NCBI RefSeq assembly: GCF_031624635.1
Contig: NZ_JAMQOQ010000005.1
Coordinates: 124,001-188,000 of the forward strand
Length of the DNA: 64,000 nt
Direction: 5' to 3'
Source of the DNA: Halogeometricum sp. S3BR5-2
GTDB taxonomy: Archaea; Halobacteriota; Halobacteria; Halobacteriales; Haloferacaceae
Shown here: in pieces, positions 9,027 to 17,520 of the stretch
Position numbering within the stretch: the first letter of the stretch is position 1
Layout of the letters: each line of letters starts with the position of its first letter
Notes under the pieces: generated by a model
Database searches by the model: none
What the model was told of the DNA's origin: nothing
The model's input: only the letters and a program-made list of their open reading frames with translations
Program-made: the position numbers and the translations under genes

Positions 9027-9641
9027 ATGAAGGTCATCGGAACCGTCGGGCTCCCCGGAAGCGGAAAGGGGGAGGCCGCGTCGGTCGCCCGCGAGGCGGG
9101 GGTCCCCGTCGTGACCATGGGCGACGTGATTCGCTCGGAGTGCCGGGAACGAGGGCTCGAACCCGCCGAGCATCACGGCGAGATAGCGACGGCACTCCGC
9201 GAGGAGGAGGGCCCGGCCGCCATCGCCGAGCGCTCGCTACCGCTCGTCGAGGTGGAACTCGAATCGAGTGACGTGGTGCTCGTCGACGGCCTCCGGTCGG
9301 AGCACGAACTCGACCGGTTCCGCGAGGCGTTCGGCGAGGCGTTCGTCCTCGTGAGCGTCGAGGCGCCGTTCGAGGTCCGCGCCGAACGCCTCTCGGACCG
9401 CGGCCGCGACGACAGCGACGTGGACCGCGAGGCCCTGCGCGACCGCGAGGAGCGCGAACTCGGCTTCGGCATGGGCGAGGTGATGGACCGCGCTGACGTC
9501 GTCGTCGACAACACCGAGTCGCTCGAACGGTTCCGCGAGCGAATCCGCGCAGTTCTCGGGGAGGATGATGGCGAGTCCAACGCCGCCGAATCGAACGGCG
9601 ACGGAGCCGAGACCGAACCCGAAGCGGGGGGTCGGACGTGA
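9027..9641 (+). CDS. UPF0200 family P-loop kinase-like protein
   Basis: 204 residues from ATG 9027. The protein opens with a Walker A loop GLPGSGKGE at residues 8-16, then a TMGDVIR segment, an acidic central helix region, and VVLVDGLRSEHELDRF, the UPF0200 signature resembling dephospho-CoA kinase and adenylate kinase folds. The C-terminal 25 residues are a disordered acidic tail. UPF0200 is archaeal; a nucleotide or CoA-precursor kinase role has been suggested from fold similarity only. Its stop codon overlaps the GTG of the UPF0201 gene, so the two are translationally coupled. Confidence 0.82.
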   Translation: MKVIGTVGLPGSGKGEAASVAREAGVPVVTMGDVIRSECRERGLEPAEHHGEIATALREEEGPAAIAERSLPLVEVELESSDVVLVDGLRSEHELDRFREAFGEAFVLVSVEAPFEVRAERLSDRGRDDSDVDREALRDREERELGFGMGEVMDRADVVVDNTESLERFRERIRAVLGEDDGESNAAESNGDGAETEPEAGGRT

Positions 9642-10057
9642 TCTACAGCGCCCACGCGCGAATCGTCGTCCCGGTGCGCGACACCGAGGTGACGGACCGC
9701 GTCGAGGACGCCGTGCGCAACATCTTCCCGAACGTGGAGTTCGAGCGAGAGGCGGGACAGATAGTCGGCGAGACGCACTCGCTCGAACAGTTCTCCGAGA
9801 AACTGCACGAGCAGGCTATCCTCGACACGGCCCGGCGGGAGTTCACCAAGCGGGGCGACGAGTCGGGGTTCTCCTTCGCGCTGAAGAAGCAGGCGGCGTT
9901 CAAGGGCGTCGTCAACTTCTCGGTCGGCAACCCCGACGAACTGGGCGACATCGAGGTGCACGTCACCGTCGAGAACCCGAGCGTCGACGAGTTCGTCGAC
10001 CACCTCGCGCCGCCGACGGAGGACGGCAAGCCCGTCCGGTCCGAGGACCGAGAGTAA
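9638..10057 (+). CDS. UPF0201 family RNA-binding-like protein
   Basis: 139 residues; GTG at 9638 overlaps the preceding TGA (GTGA). Recognisable features are IVVPVRDTEVTDRVEDAV near the start and FSFALKKQAAFKGVVNFSV in the middle, characteristic of the archaeal UPF0201/DUF54 family, which has a ribosomal L5-like fold. RNA binding is inferred from fold. The constant partnership with the UPF0200 P-loop protein in haloarchaea suggests a common, undefined job. Confidence 0.82.
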   Translation: MIYSAHARIVVPVRDTEVTDRVEDAVRNIFPNVEFEREAGQIVGETHSLEQFSEKLHEQAILDTARREFTKRGDESGFSFALKKQAAFKGVVNFSVGNPDELGDIEVHVTVENPSVDEFVDHLAPPTEDGKPVRSEDRE

Positions 10058-10075
10058 CGGGGCGAGCGACTCGGT

Positions 10076-10291
10076 TCACTCCGACTCGTCGCGTTCGGCG
10101 TACGAGCGGATCAGCCCGCACTCCGGACAGACGTACGCGGTCGGTTCGAGTTTCTCTTTCAGACCGAGTCCGCCGAGGAGCCCCTTCTTCCGTTCGTTCG
10201 TCACGAGTTGGAGAGAGAATCCCTCGGCGGTCTGTATCCTCATCGCCTCCATCGTCACGCCGCAGTCGGGGCACCGTCGAATCTCTGTCAC
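10076..10291 (-). CDS. Two-knuckle zinc-ribbon protein
   Basis: 71 residues from GTG 10291; no ATG fits. A CPDCG motif near the start and CPECG near the end would together bind one zinc ion, separated by a basic middle segment with KKGLLGGLGLKEK. A TATA-like GGGATATA lies just upstream on the plus-strand view at 10313-10320. It is one of several small zinc proteins in this window. Function unknown; nucleic-acid or protein binding are the usual roles of such ribbons. Confidence 0.7.
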   Translation of the reverse strand: MTEIRRCPDCGVTMEAMRIQTAEGFSLQLVTNERKKGLLGGLGLKEKLEPTAYVCPECGLIRSYAERDESE

Positions 10292-10329
10292 GGGTCGGAT
10301 ACGAGCGATGCGGGGATATATTCGTCCGG

Positions 10330-11373
10330 TCAGGGCGCCAGCAGGACGACCAGTGCGACGCCGATGAAGACGACTTTCAGCGCGGTGTTGACGGCGACGA
10401 CCTTCGACCCGAAGCGCGCCCCCCAGATGCCGTACTGGAACGGGATGGAGCGCTTGAACGTCGAGACGGCGAAGGAGACGATGCCGCCGACGAGCATCGT
10501 CGCCACCGCGGTCCGCGGGGTGAACGCCTCGCCGACGAGGGGCGCGATGGTCGCCGCGCCGACGGTGGTGTCGAAGGCGAACACGGCGATGACCGGCACC
10601 GCCGCGCCGGGCAAGCCGAGCAGCGTCGTGAGCGGTTCGGCGGCGGCGGTGAACTCGCGGAGGTTCACCGTCTCCACGAGGAGGGTGACGAGGAGGTAGA
10701 CGACGGCCAGACGCGGGATGAGGCGAGTCAGTTTCGGCCACGTCTTCTCGGCCGCCTCGCGGACGACGCCGCGAGTCGTCTCCGGGCCGTCGTCGAAGGC
10801 GGCCGCGCCGCCGTCCGTCTCCGCGGCGTCCGTCGACTCTGCGACGCTCGTATCGCCCGAATCGGGGGCGGACGACGAACGGACGCTCCCCTCGGAGAGC
10901 AATACCGCCCCGGCGAGGACGCCGGTGAGCGTGATAGCCAGCGAGATGGCCGCGCGCGCCCCGACGTACAAGAGGCCGACGCGGAGACCGAGGATGGGAA
11001 TCAGCACGGGCGCGTAGAAGGTGAAGATGTGCTGGACGAAGCCGAAGAACGTGTTTATCGTGACGGCGACGAGCGTGGCGGTGTCGTCTAATCGCCCGGA
11101 CTCGCGGAACTCCGCGAGCATGCCGTAGCCTGCGGTCGGAGAGGCAGCGGTTGTGAGGATGGCCGTTCCCACCTCGTCCGGGAGGTTGGCGGGCCGGGTG
11201 AGGTACTTCGAGAGGCCCGCGACGTACCGGACGAGGCCGAATCCGACGGCGAGGTTGGCGACGAAGACGCCGACGGCGACGAGAACCGCGATGCGGGCGA
11301 CGCGTGGCGCTACCTCGACGGCGACGGGCCAGAGTTCGGCCGAGAGGTCGGCGAAGGCGTCGGCGGACTGCAC
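10330..11373 (-). CDS. Nucleoside-recognition (Gate) domain membrane protein
   Basis: 347 residues with about eight hydrophobic segments in two blocks separated by a polar, acidic linker (about residues 168-215). Each block carries the Gate-type pattern: LPDEVGTAILTTAASPTAGYG in the first, and TTLLGLPGAAVPVIAVFAFD with TMLVGGIVSFAVSTFKRSIP in the second. Gate domains occur in nucleoside transporters (CNT) and sporulation proteins SpoIIM-like exporters; here the substrate is unknown. It is divergent from the 4-helix protein beginning at 11529. Confidence 0.72.
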   Translation of the reverse strand: MQSADAFADLSAELWPVAVEVAPRVARIAVLVAVGVFVANLAVGFGLVRYVAGLSKYLTRPANLPDEVGTAILTTAASPTAGYGMLAEFRESGRLDDTATLVAVTINTFFGFVQHIFTFYAPVLIPILGLRVGLLYVGARAAISLAITLTGVLAGAVLLSEGSVRSSSAPDSGDTSVAESTDAAETDGGAAAFDDGPETTRGVVREAAEKTWPKLTRLIPRLAVVYLLVTLLVETVNLREFTAAAEPLTTLLGLPGAAVPVIAVFAFDTTVGAATIAPLVGEAFTPRTAVATMLVGGIVSFAVSTFKRSIPFQYGIWGARFGSKVVAVNTALKVVFIGVALVVLLAP

Positions 11374-11528
11374 GGGTGACGGTAGGGAACGCCGGGCCTA
11401 ATCGGCGTCGGTCGGCCTCAGACGGCGGACGGCGAGGACGGGGAAACGGGCAAATCATAGAGAGAACGGAACTACCAACGGCGGCGAATCTGTCAAGGTA
11501 TTTCCACCCCGGCCGCGCTACGGGGAGT

Positions 11529-11903
11529 ATGGCCAGTCAATCGACTGCCGCCTCCGAGTCCTCGCTGCTGAGCCTTCCATCGAACAACCTCGCGTACATC
11601 GGCGTCGTCGCCACTCTCGTCTCCGCGCTCATCCACCTGTACCTCGCCCCGACGGTGATGGGCTTCGACCCGACGACGGGCGTCCTGTTCTACCTGAACG
11701 CGCTGGGGTGGCTCGTCGGCGTCGCCCTGTTTTTCACCCGCTACTGGCGGCGCTCGCTCCACCTCGTCGCCGCCGGCTACGCCGTCCTGACTATCGTCGC
11801 CTACTTCGCCATGGGCGGGCCGACGAACCCGATGGCAATCGCCTCGAAAGTCGCCGAAGCGGTCGTCGCCCTCGTCGCCGGCTACCTCTACGCGTCGGCG
11901 TAG
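11529..11903 (+). CDS. Four-helix membrane protein (DUF7475-like)
   Basis: 124 residues from ATG 11529; upstream in-frame sequence is arginine-rich shadow coding. After a polar Ser-rich start there are four hydrophobic segments, with an early IHLYL motif and a basic RYWRRSLHL turn between helices 2 and 3. The same plan and key residues appear in the protein at 43432-43791, so the two are likely paralogues. The DUF number is from recollection. No function known. It converges on the protease gene that ends at 11922. Confidence 0.65.
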   Translation: MASQSTAASESSLLSLPSNNLAYIGVVATLVSALIHLYLAPTVMGFDPTTGVLFYLNALGWLVGVALFFTRYWRRSLHLVAAGYAVLTIVAYFAMGGPTNPMAIASKVAEAVVALVAGYLYASA

Positions 11904-11921
11904 CCGGCGGACGCGGCACCG

Positions 11922-13280
11922 CTACAGGGCGTCGACGACGTTCAGATAGCCGGATCCGTAGTAGGCCTTGTCGTAGCCCTCGGGCACCTCCGCGGCCCGC
12001 TTGAGCGCCGACTCCACCCGCGCCGGGCCGAACTCGGGATTGTTCGCCTTCACCAGCGCGGCGGCCCCGGAGACGTTCGGCGCCGCCATCGAGGTGCCCG
12101 CGGCCCAGTCCCACCCGTAGGTGGGGCCGCCGATTATCTCGCCGTCCTCGTCGCGTTCGAACGTCGCCACGGTGCTGAGAACCAAGTCACGGTACCAGGG
12201 GACGTCGGTGTCCGTGGCCGACTGGTCGGCGTCGCCGCCGGGCGCCGCGAGGTCGACCGCGTTCGTGCCGTAGTTCGTGTAGAACGCCGGACTCTGGTAC
12301 GGTTCCCGCCTTCCTTCCGCGCCCCACTTGAACCCGACGGGACCGGTCGCGGCGACGCTGAGACCCTGCGCGCCCTCGTTCGGCAGGCTGAGCCACCGTT
12401 TGTCGTGTTGCAGGTCGGCGCCGTTGTTCCCGGCGGACATCACGACCAGCGTCCCCTCCCGCTTGGCGTGCGTCAGAGTGCGGTTGAGGAGTCGCCCGTA
12501 GAATTGCCCGAACCGCCCGTCGTCCACGTAGTCGCTTCGCGGCGAGTACGCGCCGAGGCTCACGTTCGTCACGTCCGAGTCCACCTCGACGCTGTGGAGA
12601 AGAGCGGAGAGGACCACCGAGAAGGGCGCTCCTCCCCCGTGCGAGAAGACGCGGCAGTCGACCAACTCGGCGCCGGGAGCGGTGCCGACGACGCCGAGGT
12701 CGTTCGTGTCCGTCGCGGCGACGATGCCGGAGACGTGCGTGCCGTGGTAGCCGCCGTACGGAGCGCCGACGCCGAGGCCGTCGCCGCTGAAGTTCTCCGA
12801 GAGGTCGAGGTTCACGCCGTCCAAGTCGGGGTGGTCCGCCGCGATACCGGAGTCGACGACGGAGACGCGGACGCCCTCGCCGCGCGTCACGTCCTGCGCC
12901 TCCGGCACGTCGAGGTCCTGTTTGTCCCACTGGAGGTCGTAGAGCGGTTCGTCCCGCGCCTCGGCCGCTCCCCGTGACGAGGGCGTCTCCGTCCCGACGG
13001 CCGGGCGCGTCGGTTCCAGCGTCGGGTCCGGCGCGTAGGCCGTGGACTGCCTTTTCGCCTCCCGTTCCGAACCGCTGACCGCGACGTATTCGAGCGCCGG
13101 GAGTTCCTTCTCGACGGTCAACCCCCCGAGTCCGGCGTTAGACTTCGGCTTCAGCAGGAACCGACCGGCGTCCGCCGCCGCGGTCGGAACGCTCCCCACC
13201 GCGAGTCCGGCGAAGAGCGAACCGCCGACTTTGAGCGCGCTGCGCCTGTCGAATTTCCCCGCATCCATCTCTTGTGACAC
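11922..13280 (-). CDS. Tat-exported subtilisin-like serine protease (halolysin-type)
   Basis: 452 residues. The N-terminus has a twin-arginine signal (DRRSALKVGG followed by a hydrophobic run and AAA), so export through Tat is expected. A propeptide-like region of about 90 residues precedes the S8 catalytic core with Asp in VSVVDSGIAADHPD, His in HGTHVSGIV and Ser in GTSMAAPNVSG. No C-terminal extension is present, unlike many halolysins. The start at 13280 is supported by a box A about 25 nt upstream, which would give a leaderless message. It would act outside the cell in proteolysis; the substrate range is unknown. Confidence 0.92.
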   Translation of the reverse strand: MSQEMDAGKFDRRSALKVGGSLFAGLAVGSVPTAAADAGRFLLKPKSNAGLGGLTVEKELPALEYVAVSGSEREAKRQSTAYAPDPTLEPTRPAVGTETPSSRGAAEARDEPLYDLQWDKQDLDVPEAQDVTRGEGVRVSVVDSGIAADHPDLDGVNLDLSENFSGDGLGVGAPYGGYHGTHVSGIVAATDTNDLGVVGTAPGAELVDCRVFSHGGGAPFSVVLSALLHSVEVDSDVTNVSLGAYSPRSDYVDDGRFGQFYGRLLNRTLTHAKREGTLVVMSAGNNGADLQHDKRWLSLPNEGAQGLSVAATGPVGFKWGAEGRREPYQSPAFYTNYGTNAVDLAAPGGDADQSATDTDVPWYRDLVLSTVATFERDEDGEIIGGPTYGWDWAAGTSMAAPNVSGAAALVKANNPEFGPARVESALKRAAEVPEGYDKAYYGSGYLNVVDAL

Positions 13281-13311
13281 GTTATCACGTGATTATTCCA
13301 CATCTAATAAA
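13281..13311 (-). promoter_or_regulatory. Protease promoter: box A and ATCACGTGAT palindrome
   Basis: Read on the minus strand, a TTTATTAGA box A lies at 13303-13311 and a perfect 10-bp palindrome ATCACGTGAT at 13284-13293, immediately before the start codon. A repressor on the palindrome would cover the transcription start. The box A spacing supports a leaderless start; the operator role is inference. Confidence 0.5.
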
Positions 13312-13366
13312 CCCTAAGATAGATGATTTGTCGAGATAGTATATCTTCGAATACAGACGGAACGAA

Positions 13367-13924
13367 CTACACGAACACCTGCACCGACGCGAACAGCACC
13401 AGCACTCCGAGCACGTCGCAGGAGTTCGTCACCAGCGGGATGACCACGTCGTCGGGGTCGAGTTCGAACCGGTAGGCCGCGTACGTCGCCGCCAGCGTGA
13501 CGGCGACGGCGAGGACGGCGAGGACGACGCCCGAGGCGAGCGATACCGTGAGGACGGTCTGAACCGGAAGCGCCGTCCCCCCGACCAGCGAGGTGAGGAG
13601 CCACGCGCCCGCGCCGACGACGGGAAAGACGGTGACGGAGAGGGCGACGGTGGCGAGGGCGTTGCCCGCCAGTTCCTCGTCCGTCGGGTCGAACGAGAGC
13701 GTCCCGAGGTGGAACGCGGTGGAGAGCCGCGCCGCGAGGATGCTTCCCAGGTTCCCGGCGGTGCCGATGGTGACCGGGACGAGAGCGAGGAGCGTCGGGT
13801 ATCGATACAGTTGGGACTCGAAGCTCCCGAGGACGAGTCCGCTGCCGAGTTCCACGAGCGTGAGCGCCAGGAGGACGGGGAGCATCGCCCGCGTGATGTC
13901 GCGGACGGTCCACTCGGTCGGCAC
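13367..13924 (-). CDS. MgtE-type divalent cation transporter half, second gene
   Basis: 185 residues, GTG start at 13924 directly abutting the TGA of the upstream gene. Five hydrophobic segments and motifs such as VPVTIGTAGNLGSILAARLS and IPLVTNSCDVLGVLVLF correspond to the membrane core of MgtE/SLC41 magnesium transporters. It lacks the cytoplasmic N and CBS domains of bacterial MgtE. With its tandem partner it would supply two copies of the core, as in SLC41 proteins that contain both in one chain. Transport of Mg2+ or another divalent cation is inferred from family. Confidence 0.82.
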   Translation of the reverse strand: MPTEWTVRDITRAMLPVLLALTLVELGSGLVLGSFESQLYRYPTLLALVPVTIGTAGNLGSILAARLSTAFHLGTLSFDPTDEELAGNALATVALSVTVFPVVGAGAWLLTSLVGGTALPVQTVLTVSLASGVVLAVLAVAVTLAATYAAYRFELDPDDVVIPLVTNSCDVLGVLVLFASVQVFV

Positions 13925-14506
13925 TCAGAGCACCCCCACGACGGCGAGCACGGTGCGGACGGCGACGAGGAGGAAGAGGACGCCGAACACGTCGCCCGTC
14001 GTCGTCACGATGGGGCCGACGAGCGTGTCGGGGTTACGCCCGCGGCGGTAGCCCGCGAAGACGACGCTGACGACGACGGCGATGAGGACGACCCCCGACA
14101 TGAGGCCTGCGAGGACGGCGATGCCGACGAGGACGCCGACGGGCGCGACCTCCGCTCCGAGCGCCGTGAGGACGAGGAAGGCCGCGACGGCGGCGAACGT
14201 GGAGGCGAGGAGGCCGTTTCCGAGCGCCGCGGCGGCGGCGGCGCGCAGGCGACGGTCCCCGGCGGTGACGCGCGGTTCGATGAGCCCCTGGTGGAGGGCG
14301 GTGGCGATGCGGGCGCCGAGCGACCCGTAGACGTTCCCCCGCGTGGCGAGGAGGGCGGGGACGAGGACGAGCAGTCCGGGTACCTCCCGGAGTTCCGCGC
14401 GCATGCCCGTGAGGACGACGCCGGCGATGAGCCCCCCGACGAGGCTCGCGACGAGGGCCGGGAGGGCTTCGCGGTACGCCTCCACGGCCGCGTCGCGGAT
14501 GGTCAT
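13925..14506 (-). CDS. MgtE-type divalent cation transporter half, first gene
   Basis: 193 residues from ATG 14506. It has the same membrane-core plan as the following gene: VPALLATRGNVYGSLGARIA corresponds to the partner's GNLGSILAARLS segment, and VGPIVTTTGDVFGVLFL to the partner's VTNSCDVLGVLVLF. The two genes abut with no spacer and are surely co-transcribed, so the proteins probably pair as a heterodimer. A frameshift split of one gene is not supported, since each half has its own start and a complete core. Confidence 0.82.
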   Translation of the reverse strand: MTIRDAAVEAYREALPALVASLVGGLIAGVVLTGMRAELREVPGLLVLVPALLATRGNVYGSLGARIATALHQGLIEPRVTAGDRRLRAAAAAALGNGLLASTFAAVAAFLVLTALGAEVAPVGVLVGIAVLAGLMSGVVLIAVVVSVVFAGYRRGRNPDTLVGPIVTTTGDVFGVLFLLVAVRTVLAVVGVL

Positions 14507-14825
14507 ACAGGGGGCGACGAGCGCAGGGCTAAAAAGTCGGACGTGTCACGGCGTGCCGAAGTCGCCGGTGCGCGGCGGCCGCCCCGAGGGCGTTTCCCCC
14601 GCACCCCCCGCCGTCTAGCCGGTCCGAACAGTTTCGGACGGTTTCACGCTAAGCGACGGCTAACGCGAGCGTTTCAACTGAAAGCGTCACAAGCGCCTTA
14701 CCGCCGACGCGCCAGTCACCTAGCCACGCGAAGTCAGCTATCGCGGGCGGCGGGACCCGGGCCACGGAGATGCGGAACGTCCCGTCGACCCCGCGAGTCG
14801 CCACCCTCACCGCGCACCCCGAGAG
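14507..14825. other. Intergenic region with a stem-loop, divergent promoters
   Basis: 319 bp between the mgtE pair (minus) and the DUF4129 operon (plus). No credible gene. A perfect inverted repeat GTCCGAA/TTCGGAC lies at 14622-14639 with a 4-nt loop. TCTAGCC and GCTAACG-type sequences occur near 14615-14670, but no clear box A at good spacing to the ATG at 14826 was found. Confidence 0.5.
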
Positions 14826-15617
14826 ATGAACCCACGCACAGTCGCAACCGTCCTCGTCGTTCTGTCCTGTATCGCATCGGTCGGCGTCGCCTCGACGACG
14901 CTCAAAACCTCGCTGTCGACGAACCCCGACGAAGTGGTCAATCTCGACTACGACACCGTCCCCATCAGCCCCGACACCGCGGGCGACCTCAAACGCGCGA
15001 TGACCGGGCAAGGGCCCGAGGCGGCCGCACAACGGCCGGCTGACGGCGACGGCGAGGCGCAACCGCGCGTCGGCGCGGCCGAGGAGGAGCGGCAGTCGCA
15101 ATCGCAATCGCAGTCCCAGTCCCAGTCACAATCACAATCGCAGTCCCAGTCGCAGTCCGACGACTCGCAGGTCACTAAACCGATGCAGGACTGGCTCGAC
15201 GTGGTGATGGACTTCCTGCGGACGTTCCTCCCACTGTTCGTCGCATTGGCGGCCCTGCTCGGCGTCGCAGTGCTGCTGGCGCGGTACGGCGACGGGTTCG
15301 TCCGACGGCTGGACGACGCCGACCCGCGGGAACCGGCCGGCGCGCCCGAACTCGAACCGCGGAACGCCGTCGAACGCGCGTGGGTGTCCGTCCTCGCGGC
15401 GGCCGACGTGGAGGACCCCGGACGGCGGACCCCCGAGGAGTGCGCCTCCGCCGCCGTCGAGAGCGGCTTCGACCCCGAGGGCGTCCAGCGCCTCAAGCGC
15501 GTCTTCGAGGAGGTCAGATACGGCGGCCGCGAGGTGACCGACGAGCGGGTTCGACGGATGGAGGAGAGCCTCTCGCGGTTCGACGAGGCCCGGACGCCGG
15601 GGGGGCTGCGACGGTGA
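14826..15617 (+). CDS. DUF4129-domain membrane protein with Ser-Gln repeat
   Basis: 263 residues. A signal-like N-terminal helix is followed by an extracytoplasmic segment containing a run of about ten Ser-Gln dipeptides (around residues 92-112), one transmembrane helix (about 131-155), and a cytoplasmic C-terminal DUF4129 domain with NAVERAWVSVLAAADVED and the TPEECA signature. DUF4129 proteins accompany MoxR and DUF58 proteins, and are sometimes fused to transglutaminases. First gene of a four-gene operon whose members overlap by four bases. Confidence 0.82.
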   Translation: MNPRTVATVLVVLSCIASVGVASTTLKTSLSTNPDEVVNLDYDTVPISPDTAGDLKRAMTGQGPEAAAQRPADGDGEAQPRVGAAEEERQSQSQSQSQSQSQSQSQSQSQSDDSQVTKPMQDWLDVVMDFLRTFLPLFVALAALLGVAVLLARYGDGFVRRLDDADPREPAGAPELEPRNAVERAWVSVLAAADVEDPGRRTPEECASAAVESGFDPEGVQRLKRVFEEVRYGGREVTDERVRRMEESLSRFDEARTPGGLRR

Positions 15618-16258
15618 GCCGCGCGGGACGGCTCCTCGTCGGCGGCGTCGGCACCGCGGGGGCGGCGGGTGCGCTCGTCCTCGTCGCGCTTCCGAGCCGA
15701 ACCCTCGACGACGCGGCGGCGGCGCTCGTCGCCCTCGCCGGCAACGACTACGTGCTCGCGGCCGGCGTCGCCTCGGTCGCCCTACTAGTCGTCGTCGCCG
15801 TCCTCGCCCTCCGCGGCGCCGACGGCGTGAACCGGGCGACGCCGCCCGAACCGGAGACCGTCCAGAACGCCGCGCATCCCGGCGCCGAGTTCGACCGCGC
15901 GGTCGGAGACGGCTCGCGGAACCCGGTCGGCCGCGACGGGAAGCGAGAGACCGTCCGCGAACGCGTCCGCGAGGCGGCGATTCGGTCGGTGATGTACCGC
16001 GACGGCGTCGCGCGCGAACGGGCCGCGGCGCGCGTCGACGCCGGCGACTGGACGGACGACGACGCGGCCGCCGCGTTCCTCGCCGAAAGCGAGCAACAGT
16101 CGTTGACCACCCGTCTCCTTGCCCCGTTCTCGGGGCCGGGATTCCAGCGAGGTGCCGAGCGCGCGGCGGACGAGGTGTGTCGGCTCGAAGGCGTCGCGGA
16201 CGAACGAGACGGCCCCGGCGACGGGGCGAGAGCCGCGACGGACGGGGGCCGACGGTGA
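15614..16258 (+). CDS. DUF7269-like membrane protein of the MoxR/DUF58 cluster
   Basis: 214 residues; the GTG at 15614 overlaps the preceding TGA (GTGA). Two hydrophobic segments near the start (about residues 8-28 and 45-63) are followed by a soluble region with GKRETVRERVREAAIRSVM and a Asp/Ala-rich helical part. The DUF number is from recollection. Its fixed position between the DUF4129 and DUF58 genes suggests it is a structural subunit of the same membrane assembly; nothing else can be said. Confidence 0.7.
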   Translation: MSRAGRLLVGGVGTAGAAGALVLVALPSRTLDDAAAALVALAGNDYVLAAGVASVALLVVVAVLALRGADGVNRATPPEPETVQNAAHPGAEFDRAVGDGSRNPVGRDGKRETVRERVREAAIRSVMYRDGVARERAAARVDAGDWTDDDAAAAFLAESEQQSLTTRLLAPFSGPGFQRGAERAADEVCRLEGVADERDGPGDGARAATDGGRR

Positions 16259-17520
16259 CGACGGTCCGCCGGACTCGGCGGTGGCGCGGCGTCGTCGCCG
16301 TCGCCCTGTTCGCGACGGCCGTCGGCCTCCTCGCGAAGGACCCCGTCGTCCTCCTCCTCGGCGCCGTCGGCGCGGGCTACGCGGCGTATCCGTGGCTCAC
16401 CTCGCCGCCGTCGGTCGACCTCGACCTGACGCGAACGGTCGAACCGCGCGACGCCGAGGCGGGGGAAGAGGTGGACGTGACCGTCCGCGTCCGCAACGTC
16501 GGGTCGTCGACGCTGACGGACCTCCGCCTCGTCGACGGCGTCCCGCCGATGCTCACCGTGAGCGGGGGGACGCCGCGGCACGCGGCGTTCCTGCGACCCG
16601 GCGCGACGACGGAGTTCTCCTACGCCGTCCGCGCGGAGCACGGCCGCCACCAGTTCGACCCCGCGACGGTCCTCGCCCGCGACGCGGCCGGCGCGCACGA
16701 AGTCGAGACGACCGCACACGAGAGCACCGCCGTCGAGTGCGCCGCGACGGTGCCCGAGGTGCCCCTCCGAAAGCAGACGATGCACGGAAGCGGGTCCGTC
16801 GTCACCGACGAGGGCGGCGCCGGCACCGAGTTCCACCAGACCCGCGAGTACCGCTCGGGCGACCCCCTCTCCCGCATCGACTGGCGCCGGCGGGCGAAGA
16901 CGGGCGAACTCACCACCGTCGAGTTCCGCGAGGAGCGACTCGCCTCGGTCGTCCTCTGTCTCGACGCGCGCCCCTCGGCCTACCGCGCGGCCGACGAGGA
17001 CGAACCGCACGCCGTCGCCGCCGGCCGCGAAGGGATGGCGCAGGTGCTGACCGCACTGGCGGACACGCGCAACCCCGTCGGCCTCGCCGCCGTCGGCCGG
17101 AAGGCCTGCTGGCTTCCGCCGCGGACCGGAAGCGACCACCTCGCGGAGGCCCGCCGCCGGATGGGGAGCCACCCGGCCTTTTCGACGGTCCCGCCCGCGC
17201 CGGACGCCGACTGGGGCGCAGACGGCCAGTTGGAACAGTTGCGACGGCGCCTCGACCCGGGGACGCAGGTGGTGTTGTTCTCCCCCCTCGCCGACGAGGC
17301 GGTGACAACGTTCGCCCTCGAACTGGAGCGGCGCGGTACCGCCGTCACCGTCGTCTCGCCCGACCCGACGACGACGCGGACGCGGGGTGGACGGCTGGCG
17401 ACGGTCGAACGCGACGAGCGCATCCGCCGCCTGCGGGGCGCCGAAATCAGCGTCGTCGACTGGGACCCCGCGGATCCGCTCGGTCCGGAACTCGTCCGGG
17501 CGCGGGAGGGGTTCGCGTGA
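16255..17520 (+). CDS. DUF58-domain protein
   Basis: 421 residues, GTG start 16255 overlapping the previous stop. Two N-terminal membrane segments (residues 10-45) precede a beta-rich region with DVTVRVRNVGSSTL, then the DUF58 signature EYRSGDPLSRIDWRRRAKTG. The remainder has a von Willebrand A-like fold (VVLCLDARPSAYR, VVLFSPLADEAV). DUF58 proteins occur with MoxR ATPases, which are thought to act as chaperones for metal insertion or complex assembly. Here the MoxR gene is on the other strand 2.3 kb away. Confidence 0.88.
   Translation: MTTVRRTRRWRGVVAVALFATAVGLLAKDPVVLLLGAVGAGYAAYPWLTSPPSVDLDLTRTVEPRDAEAGEEVDVTVRVRNVGSSTLTDLRLVDGVPPMLTVSGGTPRHAAFLRPGATTEFSYAVRAEHGRHQFDPATVLARDAAGAHEVETTAHESTAVECAATVPEVPLRKQTMHGSGSVVTDEGGAGTEFHQTREYRSGDPLSRIDWRRRAKTGELTTVEFREERLASVVLCLDARPSAYRAADEDEPHAVAAGREGMAQVLTALADTRNPVGLAAVGRKACWLPPRTGSDHLAEARRRMGSHPAFSTVPPAPDADWGADGQLEQLRRRLDPGTQVVLFSPLADEAVTTFALELERRGTAVTVVSPDPTTTRTRGGRLATVERDERIRRLRGAEISVVDWDPADPLGPELVRAREGFA

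Noticed and set aside
13367-14506. The two mgtE genes as one gene broken by a frameshift
   Set aside because: Each has its own start codon and a complete membrane core, and the stop and start abut exactly, which is common in coupled genes.
15090-15170. The hexamer repeat as a CRISPR-like or satellite array
   Set aside because: Units are short, in frame, and encode a Ser-Gln run in a real gene; no spacers.
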